Assembly: GCA_028583685.1 (NCBI GenBank)
Contig: JAMXIF010000003.1
Coordinates: 74,232,633 to 74,296,632 of the forward strand
Direction of reading: 5' to 3'
From: Petaurus breviceps papuanus
Lineage: Eukaryota; Chordata; Mammalia; Diprotodontia; Petauridae
DNA: 64,000 nucleotides
The notes under the pieces: generated by a model
What the model saw: the letters and a program-made list of their open reading frames with translations, nothing else
Told to the model about the DNA's origin: nothing
Databases searched by the model: none
Translations under genes and position numbers: made by a program
In this document: positions 33,870-45,529 of the stretch, piece after piece
Position numbering within the stretch: position 1 is the stretch's first letter
Layout of the letters: the number at the start of each line of letters is the position of its first letter

Positions 33870-34286
33870 AATAATGTGGGAAATTATCTGTGGAGGTATG
33901 AGTTTCAAAACTGATTTCATTTAACAGAATGTTGAGTTTTTAGAGATAATAAAGTCCAAGAAATTAAGAAATGAGAATTCCTTGGGTGTCATCTTTAAAT
34001 AGTGAGGGATCATGGAGGAGCTCCCAGATTTCTACCCACTACATTTTCTGATCAGAGGGAGAGAGGGACCCCAGGAGTAGGGGTGCTAAGAAGGTGAGAG
34101 CTTCAGAGTCAAATTCATCTTGCAGAATGAGTCAATGAAGTCCAGGAAAGTAACCCAATAGGAAATGATGGGAAATGATGAGGAGAATCCCCTTGGTATC
34201 ATATTTGAATAGTGGAAGATCTGGCAGGAGTTCTCCAATGTTGATCTGCTATCCTCTATATTCAGAGAGAATACTCAGTAGGTATA
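33870..34286. repeat. Unassigned module with internal duplication
   Basis: About 420 bp lying between the two CR1 parts. Two similar halves (about 33940-34080 and 34130-34285) share 'gagaatt/cccttgggtgtca'-like, 'ttaaatagtg' / 'ttgaatagtg' and 'cagag(g)gagag' words, offset by about 190-210 bp. I do not recognise the family. Confidence 0.45.
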
Positions 34287-34590
34287 AGACAGCTTTATGT
34301 ATTTGAAAGGATGTTTGTTTTGAGTTTTTTCGGAAGAACATTTAGACTTATTCTTTTAGGCCCCAGAGTGCCAAAAGATCAATGGGCATAAGTGGCAAAG
34401 AGGTAAATCTGGTCTAGATGTCAGAGAGAACCTCCTAATAATTAGATATATCCAAAGATGGAATGTTCCACAGAGGGAATGTGGGTTCCCCTCCTTAGAG
34501 ATTTCAAGCAAAAGCTCAATGACTATTTAACAGGTATTTTATAGTGAGGATTGTTTCTGTGTATGTGTTGGACTAGATGGCTATTGTGCA
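34287..34590 (+). repeat. CR1/L3-like LINE, right part
   Basis: 'ggccccagagtgccaaaaga', 'agagagaacctcctaataat' and 'gtgttggactagatggctat' are the CR1/L3-type 3' end (the words that encode the C-terminal 'FF..R.V..WN.LP' region, then 3' UTR). Confidence 0.7.
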
Positions 34591-35509
34591 CCTATGCAAT
34601 ATTCACAGTGCCCATGATAATTATAAATACCTGCATGGTGCTCAATCACAAAATATAACAGATTCTCCATATAGAAGACAGAAGCAAAATATTTATTCAG
34701 ATACCAGAAAACCAAATTCCAAATCCCAAAAGCTGATTCCATCATAGAAGCAAAGAAGTTAATAAGCCACAACAACACAGAGAGCCACAGATTCTTTAGC
34801 CTTCCCACAAACCAATATTTACTTACAAGCCTGTCTGCTTGGCCTGCTGTCCTCTCTCCTCCCACTGTCTAGTTGTTCTGACTCCCAGTTTCCTGTGGAC
34901 TCTGCTCTACCCTTCAGCAAACTCCTCCCACCACAGGCTCCATGTGATTACATTCATCTTATTAGAGAGTAGAGTACATTTTCAAAGGAGGAAAGGTCTT
35001 CAAACTCCTTTAGGCTTATTAAGGAGCAGGGAAGATCTTCAAATTACCATTAAAGCTACTGATACCTCAATATAAATCTCAAATTCTGTGATTCTATGCA
35101 CTTTCAGTATATATATTTTCATCTTTTATAAAGAACTGGAGTAACAAATTCTAGCATTTATCATTTTATTTTCAAATTTATTTTGGAGTGTTAAATGATG
35201 TTTTATATATTTGATATTCTAGAATTTATTGAACAAATCCATATTTACCCTATGGATATCCACCTTATTTGTAGGTTTAAAAAATGTTCTTTCTAAAACT
35301 TTGTCTTTGATACTGGAATCTTGATTTTTTTTTAGCTTACTTTATCACCAGAATCTACTTTATACTGTATTATTTCTATTTTCTTTCTTGAGATTTTCCC
35401 AGTCAATTATATTTTTTTCAATTCAATTCGAGTAAGCAAGTCACTTCTCTGAATTTTTGTTTCCTCATGTATAAAATAGGAATATTATTACTGTCCTGGC
35501 AAATTTACC
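34591..35509. other. No gene seen
   Basis: Unassigned AT-rich DNA. The 94-residue minus frame at 34581-34865 starts in the CR1 end and has no domain I can name. Confidence 0.5.
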
Positions 35510-36003
35510 TTTCCAAATTCACTTTTACTCACATCTATTTATTATTCTACTTTTCAGGACCCTGCCTTACCACCCACCTAAGATTATCACAATACTGTCA
35601 AAAAGGTCTTCCTCTCTCTGTGCTCCCCCCTTTGGAATCTATCCTTCACACTGTTGCCAAATTATCTTCCCTTAAGCAAAAATCTAGAAGTTTTACTTTT
35701 CTCTTCAACATCACCCCTATGCCCAAGTCTCCCTATTACCTTTGGGAAAAAAGTTCAAGGTCTTTAATCAGGAATTTCAATATCTTCTGCAATTTGGACA
35801 CACTTAAAGTTCTCAGCATCATCATATAATTCTCCCTTCCACATACTCAATTTTCTAACCATGCTATACTGTTTGTCATTTGCTTTTACATACCATGCAG
35901 TTTCCTACTTCTATGCCTAATTAACAACTATTCATGATATTTGCTGTATACTTACCATAGTATGTGGCATATAGTAGGTGCTTAATAAATTTATTGATAT
36001 GCC
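35510..36003 (+). repeat. L2 LINE 3' half
   Basis: 'ttcacactgttgccaaatta', then 'tgcaatttggacacacttaa', ending 'gcatatagtaggtgcttaat', the L2 3' terminus. Confidence 0.8.
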
Positions 36004-36009
36004 TATTCA

Positions 36010-36230
36010 TGGTATTGGGAAAAGTATAATAGACATGGAGACAAAAAAAGACCTGAATTTAATATCTGAGATTTTCTAGCTGTGTGCCTATGGACAAAAC
36101 TTTTAGCTTCTCTGAAGGTTGCAAACAGGGATTAGAGAGTTTAGGGATTAGCATCTACCTCAGAGGAATATTGTGAGAATTCAATACTATTATGCATGTT
36201 ACATTCTTTCAGGTTCTTGATAGAGACTTG
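36010..36230 (+). repeat. CORE-SINE (MIR/MON1), diverged
   Basis: 'gacctgaatttaatatctga', 'tagctgtgtgcctatggaca' and 'tacctcagaggaatattgtg' keep the block order of a MIR-type SINE. Confidence 0.65.
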
Positions 36231-36409
36231 ATTTAAAGCCCTCAGGTACCTATCTTCCCAACTAACTATTGTTTCATTCCCCTTTTTAGAAAGTGCGCCA
36301 TATCCATTTCAGTTTGAGGATACTGAGGATAATATAGTGATTATTGTTGATGAGGGCAGATTTCCTCGGAAGGAAAAGAGAAGAAAATAGAAAATGAGTC
36401 ATTTTGTCA

Positions 36410-36500
36410 TCTCTTTCTCTCTGTCTCTTTTTTCTGTCTCTGTCTCTGTCTCTCCCTCATTCATCGACCTACTAAGCGTGTGTGTGTGTGTGTGTGTGCG
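36410..36500. repeat. (TCTCTG)n and (GT)n microsatellites
   Basis: 'tctgtctctgtctctgtctc' followed, after a short gap, by GT units at 36478-36499. Confidence 0.9.
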
Positions 36501-37752
36501 CCATTTTTATTTTTCACGCTTTTCATACAGCTCGGCTCATTCTAAGAATTAGCGGAGCCCCGAGCATGCTCTAGAGGCAACCTGCGAATTCTTTGGATCA
36601 GAATTTTATTTTCTCTGTCCAGAAGTTCTGGGCAGTACTCTTCTATTATTTCCTTCATTGTGATATTAAGACTTTTGCCATCGTGTTATTCTGGAATAAT
36701 AATGTTTAAGTTGGATTAATAATTAAATAATCCTTATTAAGAATAATAAGGATGTTTAAGTTGTCTATGTGAATCATGTTTTTGAGTTCAGGATACTTTA
36801 TTTGTGTAGTGATGTTAGCCATCTGTATGTATACTTATATATATGTGCACATATACATATATATATAATTTGTTATGTATATGATTTGTATGATGTTATT
36901 TTTTTCCCTTGCTTCTTGTCTTCTAGTTATCCTTAATTTCTATATATTTGCATTCCCGATCTATTGTTTCTTTGTGAGGCTTATAATTGCAGATTCATTT
37001 TTTTCTATTTTGCTTATTTTTTTTCAGTGCAGTACATACATTCTGCCCTTATAACTCTTATTTTTCTTTAAAACCACTCAGGAGCATCAGACATTATCCC
37101 ACGTTCTCCTCAAATTCCACAGGGTCCTTTCTCATCAAAAGTGGGATCATTTTCCTTTATTTTGTCATATTTATTCATAGATATCTGAAGTTGTTTACTA
37201 GATCTGGCCATATTTCCTTCTTTTGTTATGGTTTTTCCTTTGGTTCATCTGTTAATGTCAAGGTCTCGGATATTTCTTTTTCCTGAAATATTTGGTACTC
37301 TTACTCTTTTGCCCACCCTTATTTTCCTTATCACTTACTTCCTGACTCCCTCTCTCTCATTGTAGTTTCTGTGGGGGCTGGATCTCAAAGTATCAGCCTC
37401 CTCCCACATTGGGCAATTCATATAACTATGGCCTAGATCACTTTCCCACCTGATTTTGGATTGGTCAGAACTGAACCCAATTGGATGGTGTGCTCTTTCC
37501 CTCAAGCATGGTGGAGTGCTGCACAGCTCCTCAAATGAATGGTGCACTGTCCTGGTGACCTTCCTATTCCCTTTGTTCTTCATTTCTCTGGCCCAACACC
37601 AGAAGTTAAGAGCCTGTTTTCCCTATCACCAATGGTGCAAAGTTTTGCAGCCATCATCCTCCATTTTGATTTTATGTTTTCTTGGTGCTTCTAGATTGCA
37701 GCCTTCTAGCAGGCTTTTGCTCCTGAAGGGCTGTGGTCAATCCAATCCAATC
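36501..37752. other. Unassigned; CpG cluster at left edge
   Basis: No gene recognised. Eight CpGs fall between 36465 and 36586, unusual for this window. 36600-36780 faintly resembles antisense L1 ORF1 but is too diverged to claim. Opposed frames at 37335-37815 have no domain. Confidence 0.4.
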
Positions 37753-37830
37753 CAATCAACATTTATTAAGTTCTTACTATGGTCCAGGCAGGCACTGTGC
37801 TGTGTGTGGTGGTGAAATGACAAGTTTAAC
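37753..37830 (-). repeat. L2 3' tail, antisense
   Basis: 'caatcaacatttattaagtt' then 'ccaggcaggcactgtgctgt' is the reversed L2 end. Confidence 0.6.
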
Positions 37831-37962
37831 CTGGAAAGGAAGCATATTTGTTCCATGGAGTTGAAATCCAGCAAAGCAGTGGATGTAGCATGGCCAAACT
37901 GGTTGTGGAAACCTGAGCAAACTTGCACAGGCTGGAATCAAGTCCTCCACAGCACTGAAAAG

Positions 37963-38019
37963 AGGGTCCTCCTGACTGTAGGGCTGGCACTCTATCCACT
38001 GTGCCACCTAGTTACCCCA
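37963..38019 (-). repeat. SINE head fragment
   Basis: 'gtcctcctgactgtagggct' and 'ccactgtgccacctagttac' are the reversed tRNA-like head of a marsupial SINE. The body is replaced by unrelated sequence. Confidence 0.75.
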
Positions 38020-38304
38020 AAATGGACTCTAACAATTATTATTTTCCCCCTCACCAAAACAATATTGGACTTCTGAAACAATGTCATGTGCCAAAATCAA
38101 AGGTGATACCTTTTAACAACATCTTGTCGATTTTGTAAGAATTATTAATTTCTTTATTTCATATAACAATTTTCATTAAGTACCCACTGTATTCACAACC
38201 CTTTAATATATAGCTGTCATTCATTTCCAAATTATTTTTAATCAGCTTCCTTAAAAAGATAAAAATAAATAAAATTCACTATATATTAAATAAGGTGAAG
38301 AAGA

Positions 38305-38400
38305 AATAAGCATTTATATAGCACGATGTGCCAGATACTGTGTTAAGCCCCATTTACAAATACTATCTCATGGTAAGTAATACTTTGTTTAATTCATTAT
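38305..38400 (-). repeat. MIR fragment, antisense
   Basis: 'agcatttatatagcacgatg' and 'acaaatactatctcatggta' are the reversed MIR tail. Confidence 0.6.
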
Positions 38401-40829
38401 CACATGGGCCCTAAGATGACCCAGTATACAGACCACATTCTTACAATGAGGTCTCTCTGAAAAAAAAAAAAAGACACACAATAAAAATCACTAATTATAA
38501 GCAATATTTAAGTAACTTAAAATATACAAACATGGTCATGGGGAAAAATTTTGCTTATATTGGAAATAATATAGTAATTTTTTTCAATTTATGCTTTCAC
38601 AGTATTTATAATATTTTCCCATAGCCACAAGAAAGTATGTAGAATAGGTTTTTCTATTGCTTGTGTCTCCTAAAGACCAAAAGGACATTACAATTGTAAC
38701 CGTTCCTCATCTGTATATGATGTTTCCATTGATTTCTGTATGTGCTGTTTATCATTTTATATGTTTATTTTCACCAATGACATTGGCATAAATTATACTG
38801 TAAGTTCCTAAGGACCTATATCCATTCAACCTTAACATCAAATTTGTTATGAATAATATAGAATTTTTAAATTATGATTTTCAATGGTGATTATGAGACC
38901 TGTTATTTTGTTGATCTATACTAACTGACACAGATCATGGCTTCTCAACAGTTTGGTAGACCATCTTTATGGGTCACTATTGCCAAAATTAAAAACAAAA
39001 CCATCACTTGGTGAATCACTGTTCTGGTGCAGAATGACAGACATACAGTCTATGTCCAGGACCATACCCAAAGCATTTCCTAATTTGTAGGACCTACTTA
39101 TTCTTATCCTCCAGTGGCACACCTTTGACAACTCAGAATAATTTTCATACTGAGTTTAGGCATTAAGGGTAATCTTGAGTGAAAAGGGGATATTTTAATT
39201 GTGGTAATATGTCCTGAATTTATTCTGCTTGTGTTTATTTTTGGTTGTTCTCCTAAATCAACTATTTTGAATTAAAACTAACTTCTTGTAACATATGTCA
39301 TGCAATGTATTTTCTGAAGTTTAGATAATAGGACTGATATGATCTTACATTCTGGTCATTTAAGTCTTATTTATGATTTTCATCTAGAATTGTCATCGTA
39401 TTTCTCTTTTGAAAGAACCAAACAACTTGCAAATCTCATCCAACCTCAGAACATCTCTGTGTAAGGAAAGCTGAAGGATAGCATTACTGTTGTTGTTGTC
39501 ATTTTTATAATCCTAAACCTGAGATTAAGAGATTTTCTCAGGGAGCCAATGGAAAAATAAAACACATTCATGTTAAGTATGCCCACAATAGGCAGTCATT
39601 TTAGTTTTCTCTAAATCTGTTCTTTGTGTAAGTAAACTTGAATATGCTTGGCAAATGAAATGCCAATACTGCTTTATCTAAAGCTTTTAGCCTTTGTTAA
39701 GGGAATATTTTCTTTTAATATAAATACCCTAACTTTATCTGGAATAGAAAAAAAAATAAAAGTCAGGTACATTTGAAATATCAAGGTTCCCTTCTGCATT
39801 AAAAATTTGCCTTTTTTCATTTTCTCTAAGTAATATTTTTTAAAGTTTCATTTTTTCCTTGGCCTGTCTTTGAGGATTCAGTTTTAGCCAAGTTTTATAT
39901 ATTCTGATGGTGTATCCATTTACAGAAAGAAAAAATAATGAAAGCAGTTGGTGTTGGTGTATTTACGCAATATACTGTCAGACATATGGGCTATCCAGGT
40001 TTCTTCATGCGCTTGAATGTTCAAAGAACTTCTAGACATGCATTTTATGTACCTAACACTGCGCATTCAAATAGGGACAATGCACTGAAAACATTAGTAC
40101 TTGTCAGCTATGTGCTGTCAGCAAGGCTGAATTTTCAGTGTGGTATTTTAGACTTCATTATATTATCCCAAGGAGCATCTATCCCTCCACCCTTTCCCCC
40201 AAAGAAGCAGGTAAAAATCAGGAGTACTCAAATGAAATGATCCTCAAGGAGATGGGGGGGTGGTTTCTTCCAATTGTCTCTATTGACAGAGTTGACTTCA
40301 CTTTGCCATTGAACTGTGACAAGGTGATTATTTTTAAAAACCAAAATACTGTGCATAATACATTTTAGCCTGGAGCTAAAAGTTAAGTGTGAATATTCAT
40401 TCATTCTTGCTCTTCCATGGAAAAGTCATGGTCAGAGTAGCAAAGAAAGTGTTAAAATCAATGAACTTTTTAGAATTAGATGTATTTAATTATTGGCGTT
40501 TAAACAGAAGACTTTAAAAACAATTACAAAAACAAACAAAAACACAGGAAAGTTCCTTGCTGGCACGAATGTTTTATTAGAGGAGTCCAGCAATTAAGAT
40601 TTTCTTTTTCGTGGCCTACTTATCTGTTTGTCATAGAGTGATGAATATATTTAAATAAAGCAAGGCTCATTTTTCACATATAGAACACATAAAAGAAAAC
40701 ACATAACCACATGGACTATGTATGATTTGCATTAGTAATATGGAACAGTCACATTTTTGTAAGGATCTTAGTTTCACATTCCTAAAATGCCTTTAAAGGA
40801 TTCTCTCAAAAGTGTTCCCAATATCCCTG
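38401..40829. other. Repeat-poor, no gene seen
   Basis: AT-rich unassigned DNA. Overlapping plus frames at 39938-40240 (100 residues) and 40138-40368 are in different phases, have no domain, and show no splice-bounded structure I can support. Confidence 0.5.
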
Positions 40830-40985
40830 CACAGTAGGAAAATATTATCCCATTATCCCTACTTTAAAGGCAGTCAGTCAGAGATCAATGACATGACTTA
40901 GCCAAGGTCAAACAGGAAGTCATGGGGAGAGCAAACTACTTCCTCACTTACATCACAGTGTGTTTTCTAGCCACCTGCCTTACCC
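40830..40985 (-). repeat. MIR-like SINE, antisense, diverged
   Basis: 'ggaaaatattatcccattat' and 'gccaaggtcaaacaggaag' follow the order of a reversed MIR. Confidence 0.5.
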
Positions 40986-41061
40986 ATGATAGACACAATT
41001 AGAGGTATAAGGGCTCTTCTCAAGAGAACAGAATTAAAGAACCAAAAGATTGTTCTGTTCT

Positions 41062-41950
41062 GTCGTCCTTGACTCCTTACTCTTTACTCCCCTTGTCCAA
41101 TCTGTTTCCAAGTTCTATAACTTCTATCTTTTCATATGATATTCACTGCCTTCTCTCCTCTCATATTGTCACCACTCTGGTGCAAGCTCTCATTAACTCA
41201 CACCTGGACTACTGCAATAGTCTTTCTGGTTGTTCTTGCTTCAAGTCTCTCCCCATTCCACTTCATCCTTACTCAGCTGTGAAAGTGACCTCCCGAAAGC
41301 CTAGGTCTAAGTATGCCACCAAACTATTCCTGGCCCCCTATGACCTTCAAGATCAAACATAAAATTTTTTGTGTAGTTTTTAAACCCCTTCATAACCAAG
41401 CCCATTTTACTTTTCAAGTATTATTATTATTATTATTTTTTAAAGCAAATCGAGGTTAAGTAATTTGCTCAAGGTTAGACGGCCAGGTGTTTCTGGGTGG
41501 GTGCAAAGTGTCTGAGCCCGGGATTCGATCTCCAGGTCTTCTCAACACTGGAGCCGGTGCTCTTACTTGCTGTGCTACCTGGCTGCCCCCCTTTCAAATA
41601 TTATTACACTGTATTCTTTGCCCTGTACTGTATAATATAGTGATACTGGCCTCCTTGCTGTTTCTTGAACAAAACATCCACATTTTCATTAGCTGTTCCA
41701 GAATGCTCTCCCTTTTTGTATCTACTTGCTGGCTTCCTTCAGGACTCAGTTAAAATCCCACTTTTGCAAGAATCTTTCTTGGTTCCCCCAATACTAGTGC
41801 TTTCTCTCTGAAATGACCCATTTTTTCCCTGTCTATACCTTGTCTGAACACAGTCTGCACATCGTCTTTTACCTCTCTTTGCATCCCCAGAACTTAGCGT
41901 ACTGCCTGGCATACAGGAAGAACTTAACTTTGTTGATTCAATTTCTGTTC
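41062..41950 (+). repeat. L2 LINE, split by a SINE
   Basis: 'cacacctggactactgcaat' is the L2 ORF2 motif encoding a 'SHLDYCNSL' peptide, visible here. Also 'gaccttcaagatcaaaca' and 'aggactcagttaaaatccca', ending in the 3' UTR 'cttagcgtactgcctggcat'. A SINE occupies 41427-41591. Confidence 0.85.
41412..41606 (-). mobile_element. Short tRNA-derived SINE, 'type A', with TSD
   Basis: SINE 41427-41591, reversed. Its plus-sense reading is 'gggggcagccaggtagcaca', then 'gagatcgaatcccgggctca', then 'tttgcacccacccagaaaca'. Flanks 'tttcaagtattatta' (41412-41426) and 'tttcaaatattatta' (41592-41606) form a 15 bp duplication with one mismatch. Nearly the same as monomer 1 of the dimer at 32104. Confidence 0.9.
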
Positions 41951-42813
41951 TTTTGCCTATTTTCATATGAATTAGACCTTTGGAGGCTTAGTGAATCTTG
42001 TCATTCTGGCACACGTTCTTCCCAGAGAGATATCTCACATAAAAAGACAATCCATCCAATAACCTTCTTCTTGCAAGTCTAGTGCCTGAGCATGATTTGG
42101 AACGTTTGGGTTCCATAATCCTAATCAATCCCCACCGTCCCTCTCATCTTTCTGGATCAAATGGAACAGAATCTCATTTGGAAGAAAAGTGATTTTATAC
42201 CCTATGCTGGACAGTAGTCATTTATTGAATAATTGTTACTAGACTCCTCCCTTAGCATCAACACCTTTATTTTAGCAATTCATTATCACAACCTAGTTTC
42301 TCTCTTCTTGCATGGACACACTCAAAGTTCTTCTCAAAAAATGACTCAAGATGGGATCAACTAAATATCTTGACTAAACTAAATATCAGGCTATCCTTGG
42401 CAATGCAATGGCAGATAATTCTTCAGGATATCTGGTTGGAGCCTGTTTTTTTGTTTTTATTGGCTCAAGCCTACCTGAAATCAAGGTAGGAGTCCTGGCT
42501 AGATTTTGACTAGTTTTGAAAAGTATTATTTATTGTTAAAGCAGGACCTCTACTAAGAAAAAAAAATACTTTTGTCATTGGGTCAAGTTGCTATTCATAT
42601 CTGAATGCAACAGAATTATTTTAAAAAGCCATTCTGTAATCTCCATATGCCCCAATTTGATGATGATATTGTGAAGTTTGAGGATTCATCAGTGCCTCCT
42701 GAGTGAAATTCATAGCCATTCAAAATATAATCCTAATAACCCATACTGGAATAATCAAATGTACAGATAACATAGATTAGCTAGATTATAAAATGTAGAT
42801 GGATGTAAAGCCC
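41951..42813. other. No gene seen
   Basis: Unassigned unique-looking sequence between an L2 and a MAR1 SINE. Confidence 0.5.
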
Positions 42814-43048
42814 ATTGTTGTTCTTCAGTTGTGTCCAATCCCATAAAGTGTTTTCTTGACAAAGATCCCCAAGTAGTTTGCTGTTCTCCAGCTCTTTTTA
42901 CAGATAAGGAACTAAAGCAAAGAGGGCTAAGTGACTTGCTCAGGGGCATACAGCTAGTAAGTGTCTAAAGCTAGATCTGAACTCAGTAAGATGAGTCTTC
43001 CTGACTCCAGGCTGGGCATTCTCTCCACTGTGCCACCTAACTGTCCCC
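42814..43048 (-). repeat. MAR1-type CORE-SINE, antisense
   Basis: 'gttcttcagttgtgtccaat', 'aagtgacttgctcagggg' and 'tccactgtgccacctaactg' give the full reversed layout. Confidence 0.88.
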
Positions 43049-43057
43049 CTCTTTCTC

Positions 43058-43131
43058 TGCATATGTATGTGCATGTACACATGCATATATGAGTATTGTA
43101 TATATGTAGGTGTGTATACACACACACACAT
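43058..43131. repeat. ATGT/CA-rich microsatellite
   Basis: 'catatgtatgtgcatgtaca' through 'tatacacacacacacat'. Confidence 0.85.
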
Positions 43132-43414
43132 CTTGGGCAAACATTGAAGATGGACAGTAGTCAAATTCCAGAACTGAACAATAGGACAGCAGGCCTTATT
43201 AGCTCCAGGAAACTACACACTGTTTTCAAAGATCTGCAACTACATCCTACCACATTAATGTGTCTTACAAAACAAAACAAAAAAAACCTGTCAGAATTGC
43301 TATATAGTTGAAAATCACAGAATTCCACAATGTCCAAGGAATCAAAATGCTAAGTAGCCCAAAAGACAGTAGAGAAATGAATGATGTGAGTTACTGTGCT
43401 AAAACATATTGCTA

Positions 43415-44885
43415 ATCAATCAGCATGAATTTATTGTGCACTTGTTATGTACCAAACACTCTACTAGTGATGGGAGACTACAAATATAAAATCAAAAATA
43501 ATTCCTACTTTCCAGGAATATACATTCTATCAGGGGAGACAACATGTGTGCATATAAGTACTTCCAGAGTACATATAACCTAAATAAAAGAGAGTTAAGA
43601 AGGAAGGGCACTGGCAGTTGGGCAGATCAGAAAATGTATCATGGAGAAGCTGGTATTTGAACTTCATCTTGAAGTAACAGATTTTACAAGGCAGAGATGA
43701 GGAAGGAGAATATTCCAGTAAAGAATAATGAATACAGGACATTATGTGTAAGGAACACAGAAGTTGAATAGGTTAAACTGTAGAGTATTGAAAGTGGTAG
43801 AATATATAATGAGGTTAGAAAGATAGGTTGGGACCAGTTTGTGAAGTGTTTTAAAAACCAACAAAAAATGAATTTTTATTTTATCTTAGAGCTATCATGA
43901 AACCACTGAAGTTTATTGAGGATGGGTCAGAACCTCTGGTAAGATCTGTGTTTCAGTTTAATCACTTAAAAGCAACTCTGTGGAGAATGGATTGGAATGT
44001 GGTCACACTTAAGAGAGAGAGAGAAAAATTAGACAGCTATGGCAATAGTCCAGGTGAGGGGTGATGAGTGACTGAACTAAAGTCGTGGCTGTGTGAGTCA
44101 GATGTGAGAGATGTTTTTGATGTAGAAGTGGTAAGATTTGGCAACTAGTGTGAGGGACAGTGGCAGAGGGAGTCAAGGAGAACACCAAGTTTATAAAACT
44201 GTAACACTGAAAGAATGGCCGTACCTTCAAAGGGATTTTTTTTTAAGTTTAGTACAAGGGTGTGTTTTGGGGGGAGAAAGATCATCATTAATATTTTGTT
44301 CACATAGAACTTGAGATGCCTCTGGGACATACAGTATAAAATGACCAAAAGGAGACTGGTGTTGTAGACAAAGATTGGGGCTGTATATATAGATATGGGA
44401 ATCATCTGAACAAATATACTAATTAAACAAAGGGGAGTTGTGTAAGTCACCATGCAAGTGAATGTAGAGAGAAAACTGAAGCAGTCCCAGTACAGAGGGT
44501 TAGGGTATACCCAAAGGTAGGGAATATAATATAGATTATGAGACAGAAATGAAGACTTAGAAACAGCAGTCAGGCAGAGAGAACAAAAAACAAGGGAACG
44601 TGATGTCACAAATACTGAAAAAGTAAAGTGCATCCAAGAGAAGAGAGTGACCAATAGAAGCAAATGTGACAGAAGTAAAGTATGAGAAATTAGGAAAGAC
44701 TATCAGATTTGTTCATTCAGAGATCCTTGGTAATTTCAATGAGGTTAGAAGGAATTTTTCCTAGTTAAAAGCTAAATGAAAATAGAGGAAGTAATGGATA
44801 CAAGTGTAAATAACATGTTTTTAGGAGTCTGAGAAAGGGAGGGGAAAATGTTAGCTTGAGGGGATTATAGGGACCAGTGAAAGGT
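43415..44885 (-). repeat. Long L2 LINE, antisense
   Basis: About 1.5 kb. The reversed 3' UTR is 'attgtgcacttgttatgtac' and 'tatcaggggagacaacatg'. Internal ORF2 words encode a minus-strand peptide 'TTLVQSLITPHLDYC' (44009-44230), the L2/CR1 thumb-region motif. 'aacttgagatgcctctggga' lies further in. Many stops and frameshifts: an old dead copy. Confidence 0.8.
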
Positions 44886-45529
44886 ATAGTTTTTGTTATT
44901 AGAATGGGTGAAACATGCACCTGCCAGAAGTTATGAAGAAGAAAATTATAGATAAATACAAATCTCAGTTGAAAGTACCAATGATGATTATACATAAGAA
45001 ATGGAATAAAATATATTATCCAATGAATATATGCTTAGAAAATTAAATGGTTCAATCATTTGAATTCTCATTCAATGGAATGAGAGTGGAATATTCTGAA
45101 GATCCTGCTACATGGATAAACATAAAAAATGAAAATATCCAGAAGAAGGTCTTCTTCATCATCTTAGATGGTTCTTTTGTGGAATATGGAGAAAGCATGA
45201 ACAAAAACACATAGAATGAGAACTCATGCATGAATTATGATCAGCACATATGGAAAGAATACTACCACCAATAATAACACAAATTAATGAAGTATTTAAT
45301 AACTCGGACTCCTTACTAGTTGTTATAACTTCATCTAATTAATTCTAGTTAATGAGGATTTGTTTTTTTTCTTTTAAGATTAATGTATTTTATATACATT
45401 TATAATGTCCCTCCTATTGCTCAATCTCAATGAACGTCTACAAATGAAAGATACAACCATCATAAATATGTATAGACCTCCTCAAAAAACAAAAACAACT
45501 TCCACACTAGTCATGATAAAAAATAGATG
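44886..45529. other. No gene seen
   Basis: Unassigned AT-rich DNA. The right end may belong to the adjoining L1 3' UTR. Confidence 0.45.

Noticed and set aside
36600-36780. Possible antisense L1 ORF1 piece
   Set aside because: A few short words resemble the L1 ORF1 antisense, but the order is too degraded to claim.
39938-40368. Two overlapping plus frames (100 and 76 residues)
   Set aside because: Different phases, no domain, no supportable splice structure. Consistent with chance.
44145-44663. 172-residue minus frame, the longest in the window
   Set aside because: Lies within an antisense L2. Composition and block order fit decayed L2, and its neighbour frame has the L2 'LDYC' motif. Not a host gene.
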